Shown here: positions 1 to 5,571 of the stretch, piece by piece
Layout: every line of letters starts with the position of its first letter
Numbering within the stretch: the first letter of the stretch is position 1
Assembly (NCBI GenBank): GCA_044344975.1
Contig: JBIJBY010000079.1
Location: 1-5,889, forward strand
Source: IMCC26077 sp044344975
GTDB lineage: Bacteria; Actinomycetota; Actinomycetes; Nanopelagicales; Nanopelagicaceae
Direction: 5' to 3'
Length of the DNA: 5,889 nucleotides
Position numbers and translations under genes: made by a program
The notes under the pieces: model-generated
Told to the model about the DNA's origin: nothing
What the model saw: the letters and a program-made list of their open reading frames with translations, nothing else
Database searches by the model: none

Positions 1-1036
1 GCCACAGATAATTTCCCAGGCGCTGACTTTTATCCCGAGCCGTGATGGCAAACTCGAGGCAAAATGGTTAAGAGGCACTTTTGTTAATCTGGTTGGTAAG
101 CAATGGACAGCAAACGTGATTGAGCCAATCAATGCATCTTTTACGATGGTCGATGGCGCCCCACGAGTCCAACCATCGCGAGATGGATTAGATGTGCCCG
201 AAACGAAATTGAGTAACGCCATCATCGCAGTGCTCGATAAATCAGGAAACCAGCGACAGGTAGCTTTTACCCCAGAGCCCGTGGCGGCAGCTATCACCAC
301 TGCAATGGCTGGCGGGCTTGGTATCACCGAAGTTATCGGCACTTTCACAACCTTTTTTCCATATGCCGAATACCGGTTAACCAATATTCATCGGGCTGCG
401 CGATGGATGGATGGGGTAATTGTTAAACCGGGAGAAGTTTTTAGTTATAACAAATCAGTGGGGGAGCGAACTGAGGCGCGAGGTTTTGTTCCTGGGATCA
501 TGATTGACCGAGGAGTCTTCAAGAAGGATTGGGGTGGTGGCGTCTCGCAAGTGGCGACGACTACTTGGAATGCTGCTTGGTTTAGTGGGTTAGAGCTCAT
601 CCAACATAAGCCACATAGCTTTTACATCTCTCGATATCCAGCGGGCAGAGAATCAACAGTTGCTTGGCCGAGCGTGGATGTGAAATTTCGGAACAATTCT
701 GGAAAGCCAATTTTTGTTGATACCTCTTTCACCAACAAGTCGGTAACGGTGACGATTTATGGCACTAAGTTCATAGACGTAGCTACAGAGGCTGGGCCAA
801 GAACTAATCCAGTTCCATTTAAGATTTTAGAAAATGATTCGAAGGATTGCATTTTTCAAGAGGGAGTTCCGGGCTTTACCATCGAGGTGTGGCGAATTCT
901 CTCTCGCGATGGAGTAGAGGTGAAGCGCGAGAAATATCGGACTCGTTATCGCGCTGAAGATCGAATGATCTGCACCAACCCAGAGGCAACTTGGATGAAC
1001 CCACCATTATCTGTGCAGCGGTCCTTACGAAGTTAG
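1..1036 (+). CDS. VanW-domain, peptidoglycan-binding-like envelope protein (5' end missing)
   Basis: The frame is open from base 2 and ends at TAG 1034-1036, giving 344 visible residues; the true start lies left of the window. A GTG at 116 could be taken as a start, but the 38 upstream codons continue a domain and there is no ribosome binding site, so this is an internal codon. Visible residues 1-105 resemble the PG_binding_4 domain that usually precedes VanW. Residues about 114-257 are the VanW domain, with TFTTFFP, NIHRAARWMDG, KPGEVFSYN, GGGVSQVATTT (from residue 178), HSFYISRYPAGRESTV and FRNNSGKPI. In many family members GGGV is followed by Cys; here it is Ser, which I recall as usual in actinobacterial members. 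The C-terminal tail (VPGFTIEVWRIL...) resembles the G5-like tail of relatives and has two cysteines (283, 324) that could form an extracellular disulfide. The family is named after a vancomycin-cluster gene, but its biochemical role is unknown; resistance should not be inferred. Cell-surface location is inferred from the family, because the N-terminus is not visible. Confidence 0.9.
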   Translation, partial: PQIISQALTFIPSRDGKLEAKWLRGTFVNLVGKQWTANVIEPINASFTMVDGAPRVQPSRDGLDVPETKLSNAIIAVLDKSGNQRQVAFTPEPVAAAITTAMAGGLGITEVIGTFTTFFPYAEYRLTNIHRAARWMDGVIVKPGEVFSYNKSVGERTEARGFVPGIMIDRGVFKKDWGGGVSQVATTTWNAAWFSGLELIQHKPHSFYISRYPAGRESTVAWPSVDVKFRNNSGKPIFVDTSFTNKSVTVTIYGTKFIDVATEAGPRTNPVPFKILENDSKDCIFQEGVPGFTIEVWRILSRDGVEVKREKYRTRYRAEDRMICTNPEATWMNPPLSVQRSLRS

Positions 1037-2427
1037 ATAATTTCCCAGGTTTGACCTTCAGTGCCATCACTGACTTGTACGCCCAACTTTAGTAACTCAT
1101 CTCGAAGGCGATCGCTGAGTTGCCAATCTTTCATCAGACGGGCTGCTTGTCGCTCTTGGATGAGCGATTCAGCTCCGGGGGGTAATTCATCAGGGTTCTT
1201 AAGAGAGTGATCTAGACCAAGACCGAGAAGTTCATCTAGTTCAAGGAATGTAGCCCGCCGGTTTGCTTCTGGGACGCTCTCATCCTTCTCAAATTTCCTA
1301 AGGAGTAGCAGCGCCGCCCCGGTATCCAGGTCGTTGCTGAAGTGAGCGGTAATTGTGGCAATTAGTGTGCGATCGGCCTGGCCATTAGTTGGCCATGAAG
1401 CAATTTTTTTCCGCCATCGTTTCAGAGTGGAGTGGGCAGCCTCGATGCTCTCCCAGGTGAGATTCAACTGGGTGCGGTAGTGGCTCTCCATAAAAAGCAG
1501 TCGTAAAGCGAGTGGATCAATCTTTCGAGAAATCAAATCTGCAACGTGCAGGACATTGCCTGAACTTTTTGCCATTTTTTTGCCATCGAAAAGCAGATGC
1601 TCGCCATGTACCCATTGGCGAACGAACTCTGAATTGGTCGCCACATTGCTCTGCGCGCGCTCATTTTCATGATGTGGGAAACGTAAATCAATTCCCCCTA
1701 AATGAAGTGAGAGGCCTTTTGGAAAATAATGAATTGACATTGCCGAGCATTCGATATGCCAGCCTGGGAATCCCACTCCCCAAGGAGTTGGCCAGGTCAT
1801 CTCCCGATTGACGGAGGCGGCCTTCCAAAGCGCCCAATCGGCATGGAAGCGTTTTCCTTCTTCTATCTCTCGATCGCTTTCACGATCAAATCGATATCCA
1901 GCGCGCAATTGATCGAGTGAGTTTTTGCTGATAGCACCGTAATCTTTATAACTTCGGGCAGAGAAGTAGAGCGATCCATCGCTACCTTGATAAGCCGCGC
2001 CAATGTAAATCAATTGGGCAATTAAATCGATAATTAAGTTAATGGATTCGCTTGCTTTGGGGTAAGCGTCGGCGATTAAAATATTGAGTGCAGCTAGATC
2101 TTCGTGAAAAGCGCTCTCGTAGAATCTGGCAATCTCAAACGGATCTTTATTCTCTAATCTTGCTTGAGCAAGAATCTTGTCTTCACCTAAATCAATATGG
2201 ATGTCATCGTTTAAATGGCCAACATCGGTGATGTTCTGTATGTAGCGAAAAGGTATGCCTTCTGCTTGCAACGTTCGTCGAACTAAATCTCCAAGAAGAA
2301 AGGTGCGTAAATTTCCAACGTGGGCAAATCGGTAAACAGTTGGCCCGCAGCAGTAGATATCTACACTCCCACTCTCAGATGGCAATACATCCATCACCAT
2401 CTGGTGTTTGGTGTCGTATAGCTTCAC
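1033..2427 (-). CDS. cysS: Cysteinyl-tRNA synthetase
   Basis: Class I aminoacyl-tRNA synthetase that charges tRNA-Cys with cysteine in the cytosol. From the GTG at 2427 it is 464 residues, normal for the family. The HIGH motif is HVGN (36-39), and KMSKS is KMAKS (284-288). The zinc site is complete: C27 in CCGPTVY, C227 in GWHIECSAMS, H252 and E256 in FPHHENE. The spacing C227-H252-E256 equals that of the E. coli enzyme. The open frame extends to a GTG at 2445, but 2427 is preferred: it gives the family-typical N-terminus MKLYDT, and its GTG overlaps the upstream stop as GTGA, the classic coupled arrangement. Its TAA stop shares four bases with the TAG of the convergent VanW gene. The related mycothiol ligase MshC was considered and rejected because CGPTVY, the KMAKSSGN context and the length fit CysS. 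Confidence 0.96.
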   Translation of the reverse strand: MKLYDTKHQMVMDVLPSESGSVDIYCCGPTVYRFAHVGNLRTFLLGDLVRRTLQAEGIPFRYIQNITDVGHLNDDIHIDLGEDKILAQARLENKDPFEIARFYESAFHEDLAALNILIADAYPKASESINLIIDLIAQLIYIGAAYQGSDGSLYFSARSYKDYGAISKNSLDQLRAGYRFDRESDREIEEGKRFHADWALWKAASVNREMTWPTPWGVGFPGWHIECSAMSIHYFPKGLSLHLGGIDLRFPHHENERAQSNVATNSEFVRQWVHGEHLLFDGKKMAKSSGNVLHVADLISRKIDPLALRLLFMESHYRTQLNLTWESIEAAHSTLKRWRKKIASWPTNGQADRTLIATITAHFSNDLDTGAALLLLRKFEKDESVPEANRRATFLELDELLGLGLDHSLKNPDELPPGAESLIQERQAARLMKDWQLSDRLRDELLKLGVQVSDGTEGQTWEII

Positions 2428-2627
2428 CGACTGACCACTTTCCACGCGACAATTGCAGCTGGGTCAAACTCTTTCATCACGCCATTCTTATCTCGAACGT
2501 GCGTCAGGTCCACGAGATGGCCGAGTAGGTCGCGGAACTTTCCCGGTTCCTCATCGTGGACCCGGATTGAGACCCGGGCGCCAATAATCGACGAATCTGG
2601 GGCAGTGATTGGCACATGAGTCAGCAT
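2424..2627 (-). CDS. Small SH3-like protein, resembling the N-terminal domain of Rv0428c-type acetyltransferases
   Basis: A 67-residue protein from ATG 2627 to TGA 2424. Its stop overlaps the chosen cysS start as GTGA, so the two are probably co-transcribed and translationally coupled. Residues about 16-65 (GARVSIRV, FRDLLGHLVDL, VRDKNGVMKEF, AAIVAWKVV) have the pattern I associate with the small SH3-like beta-barrel at the N-terminus of actinobacterial Rv0428c-like GNAT proteins: G-x-RV-x-x-R, then a D-x-x-G-x-L turn, an R-x-x-G strand pair and a final VVAxKxV strand. That is recognition from memory, not a search. The acetyltransferase domain is absent: the frame ends at once and cysS follows. 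It has no cysteines, signal peptide or membrane segment. No clear ribosome binding site precedes the ATG, so a nearly leaderless transcript is possible. Function is unknown; it could be a domain left after genome reduction or an independently functioning small protein. Confidence 0.72.
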   Translation of the reverse strand: MLTHVPITAPDSSIIGARVSIRVHDEEPGKFRDLLGHLVDLTHVRDKNGVMKEFDPAAIVAWKVVSR

Positions 2628-2693
2628 AGAGTGGAAATTGGCGCTGGAAGCAGCATAATTGGACTCAGATTTTTACAGAGATAGGAGCCGTTC
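2628..2693. promoter_or_regulatory. Divergent promoter region between the SH3-like/cysS unit and fdxA
   Basis: These 66 bases separate two divergent transcription units and must hold both promoters if neither reads in from outside. On the + strand CATAAT (2654-2659) is a 5/6 match to the -10 consensus, with a weak -35 GTGGAA (2631-2636) at 17-base spacing, predicting a start near 2666 and a leader of about 28 bases for fdxA. On the - strand the overlapping TATGCT (2657-2652) is a weaker -10 candidate, with no convincing -35. The hexamer AATTGG occurs twice (2636-2641 and 2657-2662), 21 bases apart, about two helical turns. Both promoter assignments are by eye. Confidence 0.4.
2683..2687 (+). 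promoter_or_regulatory. Ribosome binding site of fdxA
   Basis: AGGAG lies six bases before the GTG at 2694 and fixes that GTG as the start. The resulting N-terminus, MTYIIAGPC, is the conserved FdxA beginning. Confidence 0.8.
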
Positions 2694-3008
2694 GTGACGT
2701 ACATCATCGCAGGGCCTTGCATCGACGTGAAGGACAAGTCATGCATTGAAGAGTGCCCGGTGGATTGCATTTATGAAGGTGGTCGAATGCTTTACATCCA
2801 ACCTGATGAGTGCGTTGATTGCGGAGCATGTGAACCGGTATGCCCTGTCGAAGCTATCTATTATGAAGATGATGTACCTGGTGAATACAGTGAGTTTAAG
2901 TCTGTAAACGAAGAATTTTTCAACGAACTAGGATCGCCTGGTGGCGCCAGTAAAGTTGGCGCACAAGAGAGTGACCATCCAGTAGTTGTGGCTCGCCCGA
3001 AAGGGTAG
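2694..3008 (+). CDS. fdxA: 7Fe ferredoxin (3Fe-4S/4Fe-4S), FdxA/FdxC type
   Basis: A 104-residue soluble electron carrier of the bacterial seven-iron ferredoxin family. Eight cysteines lie at 9, 17, 21, 25, 40, 43, 46 and 50. By analogy with Azotobacter ferredoxin I, C9, C17 and C50 should hold the 3Fe-4S cluster and C21, C40, C43 and C46 the 4Fe-4S cluster, leaving C25 as the free cysteine seen in the family. The core CIEECPVDCIYEG and CVDCGACEPVCP is near-identical to actinobacterial FdxA as I recall it, and the conserved tail FFNELGSPGGASK is present. dapC follows after four bases; the same pair is adjacent in Mycobacterium tuberculosis (fdxC, Rv1177, then Rv1178). The redox partner cannot be read from the sequence. 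The neighbouring aminotransferase does not need electrons, so the pairing probably reflects co-expression rather than a shared reaction. Confidence 0.96.
   Translation: MTYIIAGPCIDVKDKSCIEECPVDCIYEGGRMLYIQPDECVDCGACEPVCPVEAIYYEDDVPGEYSEFKSVNEEFFNELGSPGGASKVGAQESDHPVVVARPKG
2999..3005 (+). promoter_or_regulatory. Ribosome binding site that decides the dapC start
   Basis: GAAAGGG sits at the very end of fdxA, seven bases before the GTG at 3013. The longest open frame would start at TTG 2986, inside fdxA, with no such site at the right distance. This site therefore favours 3013. Confidence 0.7.
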
Positions 3009-3012
3009 CGTC

Positions 3013-4083
3013 GTGAAACTCCCGGATTTTCCGTGGGACCTACTTGCCCCCTATAAGAAGGTTGCCAGCGCGCACCCAGAAGGCATAGTCGATCTCTCTA
3101 TCGGCACTCCTGTCGATAACTCTCCAACATCTATGCAGGATGCGCTGGCGCGAAGTGGCAACGCTCCTGGCTATCCCCTCACGATCGGTAGCCCTGAGCT
3201 CAGAGGAGCTCTTGAAACATGGATTCGAGAGAGACTTTTGGCTGGGGCAAGCGCGAGCGTTTTTGATTTTCTGCCAACAGTTGGCTCCAAGGAATTGGTG
3301 GGCTTACTTCCGACCTTTCTCCAAGCGAAGAAAGTGCTAATTCCGGAAATTGCCTATCCCACCTACCGAGTTGGTGCGATTGTTGCTGGAGCAGAGTGCG
3401 TGCCCGTCAGCGACGACCTCTCTACCTGGCCAGGCGATGCCGATTTAGTGTGGATCAATTCCCCTGCAAATCCGCATGGTCGCGTCTTAAGTCAGAAGCA
3501 GATGCGCGAAATAATTAGCTGGGCGCGTGCTACAGAGACCACTCTTGTGAGCGACGAGTGCTACATCGAACTCGGTTGGGAGAGCGAACCAGTTTCGCTC
3601 CTTCAAGTCTGTGATGGCGATACATCAGGAATACTTATAGTGCACTCTTTATCAAAGAGTTTTAATGCCGCTGGTTATCGAGCGGCATTTATTGCAGGAG
3701 ATCGAGCATTGATAGCGCAGGTCCGCGAAATTCGAAAACATCTCGGATTGATTATGCCTGCGCCGATACAGCACGCCATGGCAGCAGCGCTTTCCCACCC
3801 GGAGGATATTGGAATTCAAAAAGAGCGCTATCGCGCTCGCCGACAGAAATTATCCGCTGCACTGGTGGCGGCAGGACTAGAGATTTCAGAGTCACAGGCT
3901 GGCTTGTATCTCTGGGCAACGCGTGCAGAGGATTGTTGGAGAACTGTCGCATGGGCTGCCGAGCGTGGCGTGCTCGTTACACCAGGAGAGTTTTATGGCG
4001 AGAAAGGCTCAAACTTTGTGCGTATCGCGCTCACCGCTTCAGATGCCGACATCGCTCGAGCAGCAGAACGGTTCCGCTCTTGA
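3013..4083 (+). CDS. dapC: Succinyldiaminopimelate aminotransferase (DapC-type, PLP fold type I)
   Basis: Probably transfers an amino group from glutamate to N-succinyl-2-amino-6-ketopimelate in the succinylase route to diaminopimelate and lysine, feeding peptidoglycan. From the GTG at 3013 it has 356 residues, typical for actinobacterial DapC. Class I/II aminotransferase landmarks are all present: N153 in NSPANPHG, D181 and Y184 in DECYIELGW, the PLP-binding lysine K215 in SLSKSFNAAGYR, and the carboxylate-binding R337 in NFVRIALT. The N-terminus FPWDLL followed by DLSIGTPVD (27-35) is characteristic of DapC as opposed to general aspartate aminotransferases. A TTG at 2986 would add nine residues overlapping fdxA and is disfavoured. 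The gene lies 4 bases after fdxA and 26 before the nucleotidyltransferase, so it probably belongs to their operon. Substrate choice within this superfamily is inferred from similarity and the fdxA-dapC pairing; no dapD or dapE is visible here. Confidence 0.88.
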   Translation: MKLPDFPWDLLAPYKKVASAHPEGIVDLSIGTPVDNSPTSMQDALARSGNAPGYPLTIGSPELRGALETWIRERLLAGASASVFDFLPTVGSKELVGLLPTFLQAKKVLIPEIAYPTYRVGAIVAGAECVPVSDDLSTWPGDADLVWINSPANPHGRVLSQKQMREIISWARATETTLVSDECYIELGWESEPVSLLQVCDGDTSGILIVHSLSKSFNAAGYRAAFIAGDRALIAQVREIRKHLGLIMPAPIQHAMAAALSHPEDIGIQKERYRARRQKLSAALVAAGLEISESQAGLYLWATRAEDCWRTVAWAAERGVLVTPGEFYGEKGSNFVRIALTASDADIARAAERFRS

Positions 4084-4109
4084 AAATCTGGGACCAATAG
4101 AGGTTTGCG

Positions 4110-5123
4110 ATGGAGGCAATCTTTCTTGTAGGCGGTAAAGGAACTCGCCTGCACCCACTCACGCTTGAGATTCCCAAGCCCATGTTAAAAGTAGCAGGAG
4201 TGCCCTTTATTGCACATCAAATCGGCTACGCAAAAGAACATGGTGTAACTCGGATTGTTATGGCTATTTCCTATAAGAATGAGCAATTTCTTGAGTACTT
4301 GGGGGATGGTTCAGATTTCGGAGTCGAGATAGCTCATGCAATTGAGGATGAACCTCTGGGCACTGGTGGCGCAGTCCGCAATGCATCTCAATTTCTTCAA
4401 AGTGAGCCGAACGATCCAGTAGCAATTCTCAATGGAGATGTTTTAAGTGCGCACGATATGAAGGCACAGATTGCACTTCATGAGGCAGTAGGCGCTGATG
4501 CAACGCTACATTTGATTCGCGTTGCCGATGCGCGAGCCTATGGCTCTGTTCCTACCGAAGAAAGTGGAAAAATTCTTGATTTTGTCGAGAAGTCTGAGGA
4601 TCCACCCACTGACTTTATTAACGCTGGATGTTATATCTTCACTAGAAGCGTTATCGATGCAATCCCTGCAAACAGAGTGGTGAGCATCGAGCGCGAAACA
4701 TTTCCGGGACTCTTAGCAGAGGGTAAAACGCTTTGGGCGTATAAGAGCGAGAGCTATTGGATAGATATTGGAACTCCGGCAGCGCTTTTGAAAGCTTCTG
4801 CCGATTTAGTAAATGGCCACTTCAATTCCCCGGCATACATCACCTCTCCGGAGAGGATTTACGTTGACCTTCGCGCTCGTATAGGACTCAATACTCGAAT
4901 TGGCCTTGGATCCGCTGTAGGTAGCGCAGAAATCGGTGCGAATGTTCTGGTGGATGAGAGCATCATCGGCGATGAAGTGGTTATTGGTGCAGGTGCAAAA
5001 ATCTCTGCATCTATCATTGGCGATGGCGTGCACATTGGCGAGGGTGCGCTCCTAAACGGGGTAGTAATCGCGGGCCCCGGGGTTCAGGTGCCGCCAAATA
5101 GTCGACAAATGGGCGATAGTTAA
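4110..5123 (+). CDS. manC: Mannose-1-phosphate guanylyltransferase (GDP-mannose pyrophosphorylase, Rv3264c-like)
   Basis: Predicted to make GDP-mannose from mannose 1-phosphate and GTP, the mannose donor for envelope glycans. The 337 residues comprise an N-terminal nucleotidyltransferase domain and a C-terminal left-handed beta-helix. Visible motifs are GGKGTR (8-13) with PKP (22-24) for nucleotide binding, LGTGGAV (83-89), NGDVL (108-112) with D110 as the likely metal ligand, EK (160-161), NAGCY (171-175) and YWIDIGTP with D219. Imperfect hexapeptide repeats such as IGDEVV and IGDGVH fill about 250-325. The whole sequence closely follows M. tuberculosis Rv3264c (called manB there) as I recall it, including SVERE-like and EDPPTDxINAGCY segments, but it is somewhat shorter. 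ATG 4110 is supported by AGAGG at 4099-4103. GDP-mannose is favoured over dTDP-glucose or UDP-glucose by that similarity; family members are easily mis-assigned by substrate. Confidence 0.85.
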   Translation: MEAIFLVGGKGTRLHPLTLEIPKPMLKVAGVPFIAHQIGYAKEHGVTRIVMAISYKNEQFLEYLGDGSDFGVEIAHAIEDEPLGTGGAVRNASQFLQSEPNDPVAILNGDVLSAHDMKAQIALHEAVGADATLHLIRVADARAYGSVPTEESGKILDFVEKSEDPPTDFINAGCYIFTRSVIDAIPANRVVSIERETFPGLLAEGKTLWAYKSESYWIDIGTPAALLKASADLVNGHFNSPAYITSPERIYVDLRARIGLNTRIGLGSAVGSAEIGANVLVDESIIGDEVVIGAGAKISASIIGDGVHIGEGALLNGVVIAGPGVQVPPNSRQMGDS

Positions 5124-5145
5124 CAATTTATATCTAGTCACTAAC

Positions 5146-5174
5146 TTGACGAATCCGAGTTACACGCGTGTAAT
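5146..5174 (+). promoter_or_regulatory. Promoter of whiB
   Basis: TTGACG (5146-5151) and TGTAAT (5169-5174) are each 5/6 matches to the primary sigma factor consensus, separated by the ideal 17 bases. The predicted start is near 5181, giving a leader of about 34 bases. This is the best promoter in the window and implies that whiB can be transcribed independently of the fdxA-dapC-manC genes, even though the 91-base gap shows no strong terminator after manC. Confidence 0.65.
5160..5173. promoter_or_regulatory. Perfect 14-base palindrome over the whiB -10 region, candidate operator
   Basis: TTACACGCGTGTAA is identical to its reverse complement. Its right half contains most of the predicted -10 box and its left half fills the spacer, so a dimeric protein bound here would block or reshape RNA polymerase binding. 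Partial symmetry continues outward (A5158/T5175, G5157/C5176). The regulator is unknown to me; autoregulation by WhiB, or a WhiA-, MtrA- or Crp-type protein, are options the sequence does not separate. Confidence 0.55.
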
Positions 5175-5197
5175 TCTCCCTAGGTTCTCTCTTAGAC

Positions 5198-5218
5198 ATG
5201 TTAGGGGCTTGTAGATGA
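5198..5218 (+). other. Possible six-codon upstream frame overlapping the whiB start
   Basis: An ATG at 5198 opens a frame encoding Met-Leu-Gly-Ala-Cys-Arg and stops at TGA 5216-5218, overlapping the whiB ATG (5215-5217) as ATGA. It falls inside the predicted leader. It spans the whiB ribosome binding site and has no good one of its own, so its translation is doubtful; it may be chance. Confidence 0.2.
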
Positions 5219-5475
5219 GCACACCGCTCACACCGTTCGAGGGTGGAAACCCTGCAGAACTCTCTTGGCAAGAACGAGCGCTCTGCGCAGAAACTGATCC
5301 AGAAGCCTTCTTCCCCGAGAAAGGTGGATCCACTCGCGAAGCTAAGCGAGTATGTCTCTCCTGCGAGGTACGGAGTGAATGCTTGGATTATGCGTTAGCT
5401 CATGATGAGCGTTTCGGAATTTGGGGCGGCCTCTCCGAGCGCGAACGTCGACGCCTCAAGCGCAGACCTGCGTAG
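5215..5475 (+). CDS. whiB2: WhiB-family iron-sulfur transcriptional regulator, WhiB2/WhmD class
   Basis: An 86-residue Wbl protein. Four cysteines (24, 47, 50, 56; C-x22-C-x2-C-x5-C) are the ligands of the family's 4Fe-4S cluster. The GIWGG turn (68-72) is followed by a basic C-terminus (ERERRRLKRR) of the kind used for DNA contact. The segments SWQERALCA, TDPEAFFPEKGGSTREAK and ALAHDERFGIWGGLSERERRRLKR match WhiB2/WhmD of mycobacteria and WhiB of Streptomyces as I recall them, not the other Wbl classes. Those orthologues work with WhiA in septation and cell division; in a non-sporulating host a division role is the likely inference. The ATG at 5215 follows AGGGG (5203-5207) by seven bases. 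It has its own promoter with a palindrome over the -10. In M. tuberculosis whiB2 also lies near the GDP-mannose gene (Rv3260c and Rv3264c), with the F420 genes fbiA and fbiB between them; those are absent here. Confidence 0.95.
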   Translation: MSTPLTPFEGGNPAELSWQERALCAETDPEAFFPEKGGSTREAKRVCLSCEVRSECLDYALAHDERFGIWGGLSERERRRLKRRPA

Positions 5476-5482
5476 CACGCAG
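5468..5482 (+). terminator. Hairpin over the whiB stop codon, possible weak terminator
   Basis: CTGCGT-AGC-ACGCAG is a perfect 6-base-pair inverted repeat with a 3-base loop, straddling the TAG at 5473-5475. The next bases are not a T tract, so it is not a standard intrinsic terminator. In actinobacteria, where U-poor terminators have been proposed, it could still cause partial termination or protect the 3' end of the mRNA. Confidence 0.3.
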
Positions 5483-5501
5483 AGTAATTCTGACCTCTCG
5501 C

Positions 5502-5565
5502 TTAGGGCTAGAAGTGGCTGATTACCTGGGTTAGAACCCTAATTTCCGCTGCGCACCTTAGGGTT
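5502..5565 (+). promoter_or_regulatory. Leader with mutually exclusive pairings before the glycosyltransferase
   Basis: AACCCTAA (5535-5542) and TTAGGGTT (5558-5565) form a perfect 8-base inverted repeat with a 15-base loop. The right arm contains AGGG (5560-5563), the only plausible ribosome binding site for the ATG at 5572. CCCTAA (5537-5542) can instead pair with TTAGGG at 5502-5507, and ACCC (5536-5539) with GGGT at 5528-5531. Either alternative would free the binding site. I saw no convincing promoter in this 96-base gap, so the gene may be read from the whiB promoter. The regulatory role is inferred. Confidence 0.35.
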
Positions 5566-5571
5566 GGCGCT

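Noticed and set aside
116..1036. Treating GTG 116 as the true start of the VanW protein.
   Set aside because: The frame stays open to the window edge with domain-like sequence upstream, and no ribosome binding site precedes 116.
1..1036. Vancomycin resistance based on the VanW name.
   Set aside because: No vanHAX or vanRS genes are present, and VanW-domain proteins are common in susceptible bacteria with no established resistance role.
1512..1811. 99-codon + strand frame inside cysS.
   Set aside because: It is fully antisense to the conserved catalytic core of cysS, including zinc ligands and KMAKS; its composition reads as a shadow.
1033..2427. Reading the synthetase as MshC, the mycothiol-pathway cysteine ligase.
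   Set aside because: The CCGPTVY segment, the 464-residue length and the KMAKSSGN context fit CysS. MshC is shorter and has a different sequence around the first zinc cysteine.
5119..5147. AGTTA...TAACT inverted repeat after manC as a terminator.
   Set aside because: The stem is only five A/T-rich pairs with a loop of about 20 bases and no following T tract.
5502..5565. TTAGGG repeats as telomere-like or chromosome-end sequence.
   Set aside because: There are only two copies in one orientation and one in the other, unevenly spaced within a gene leader. The inverted arrangement fits hairpins better.
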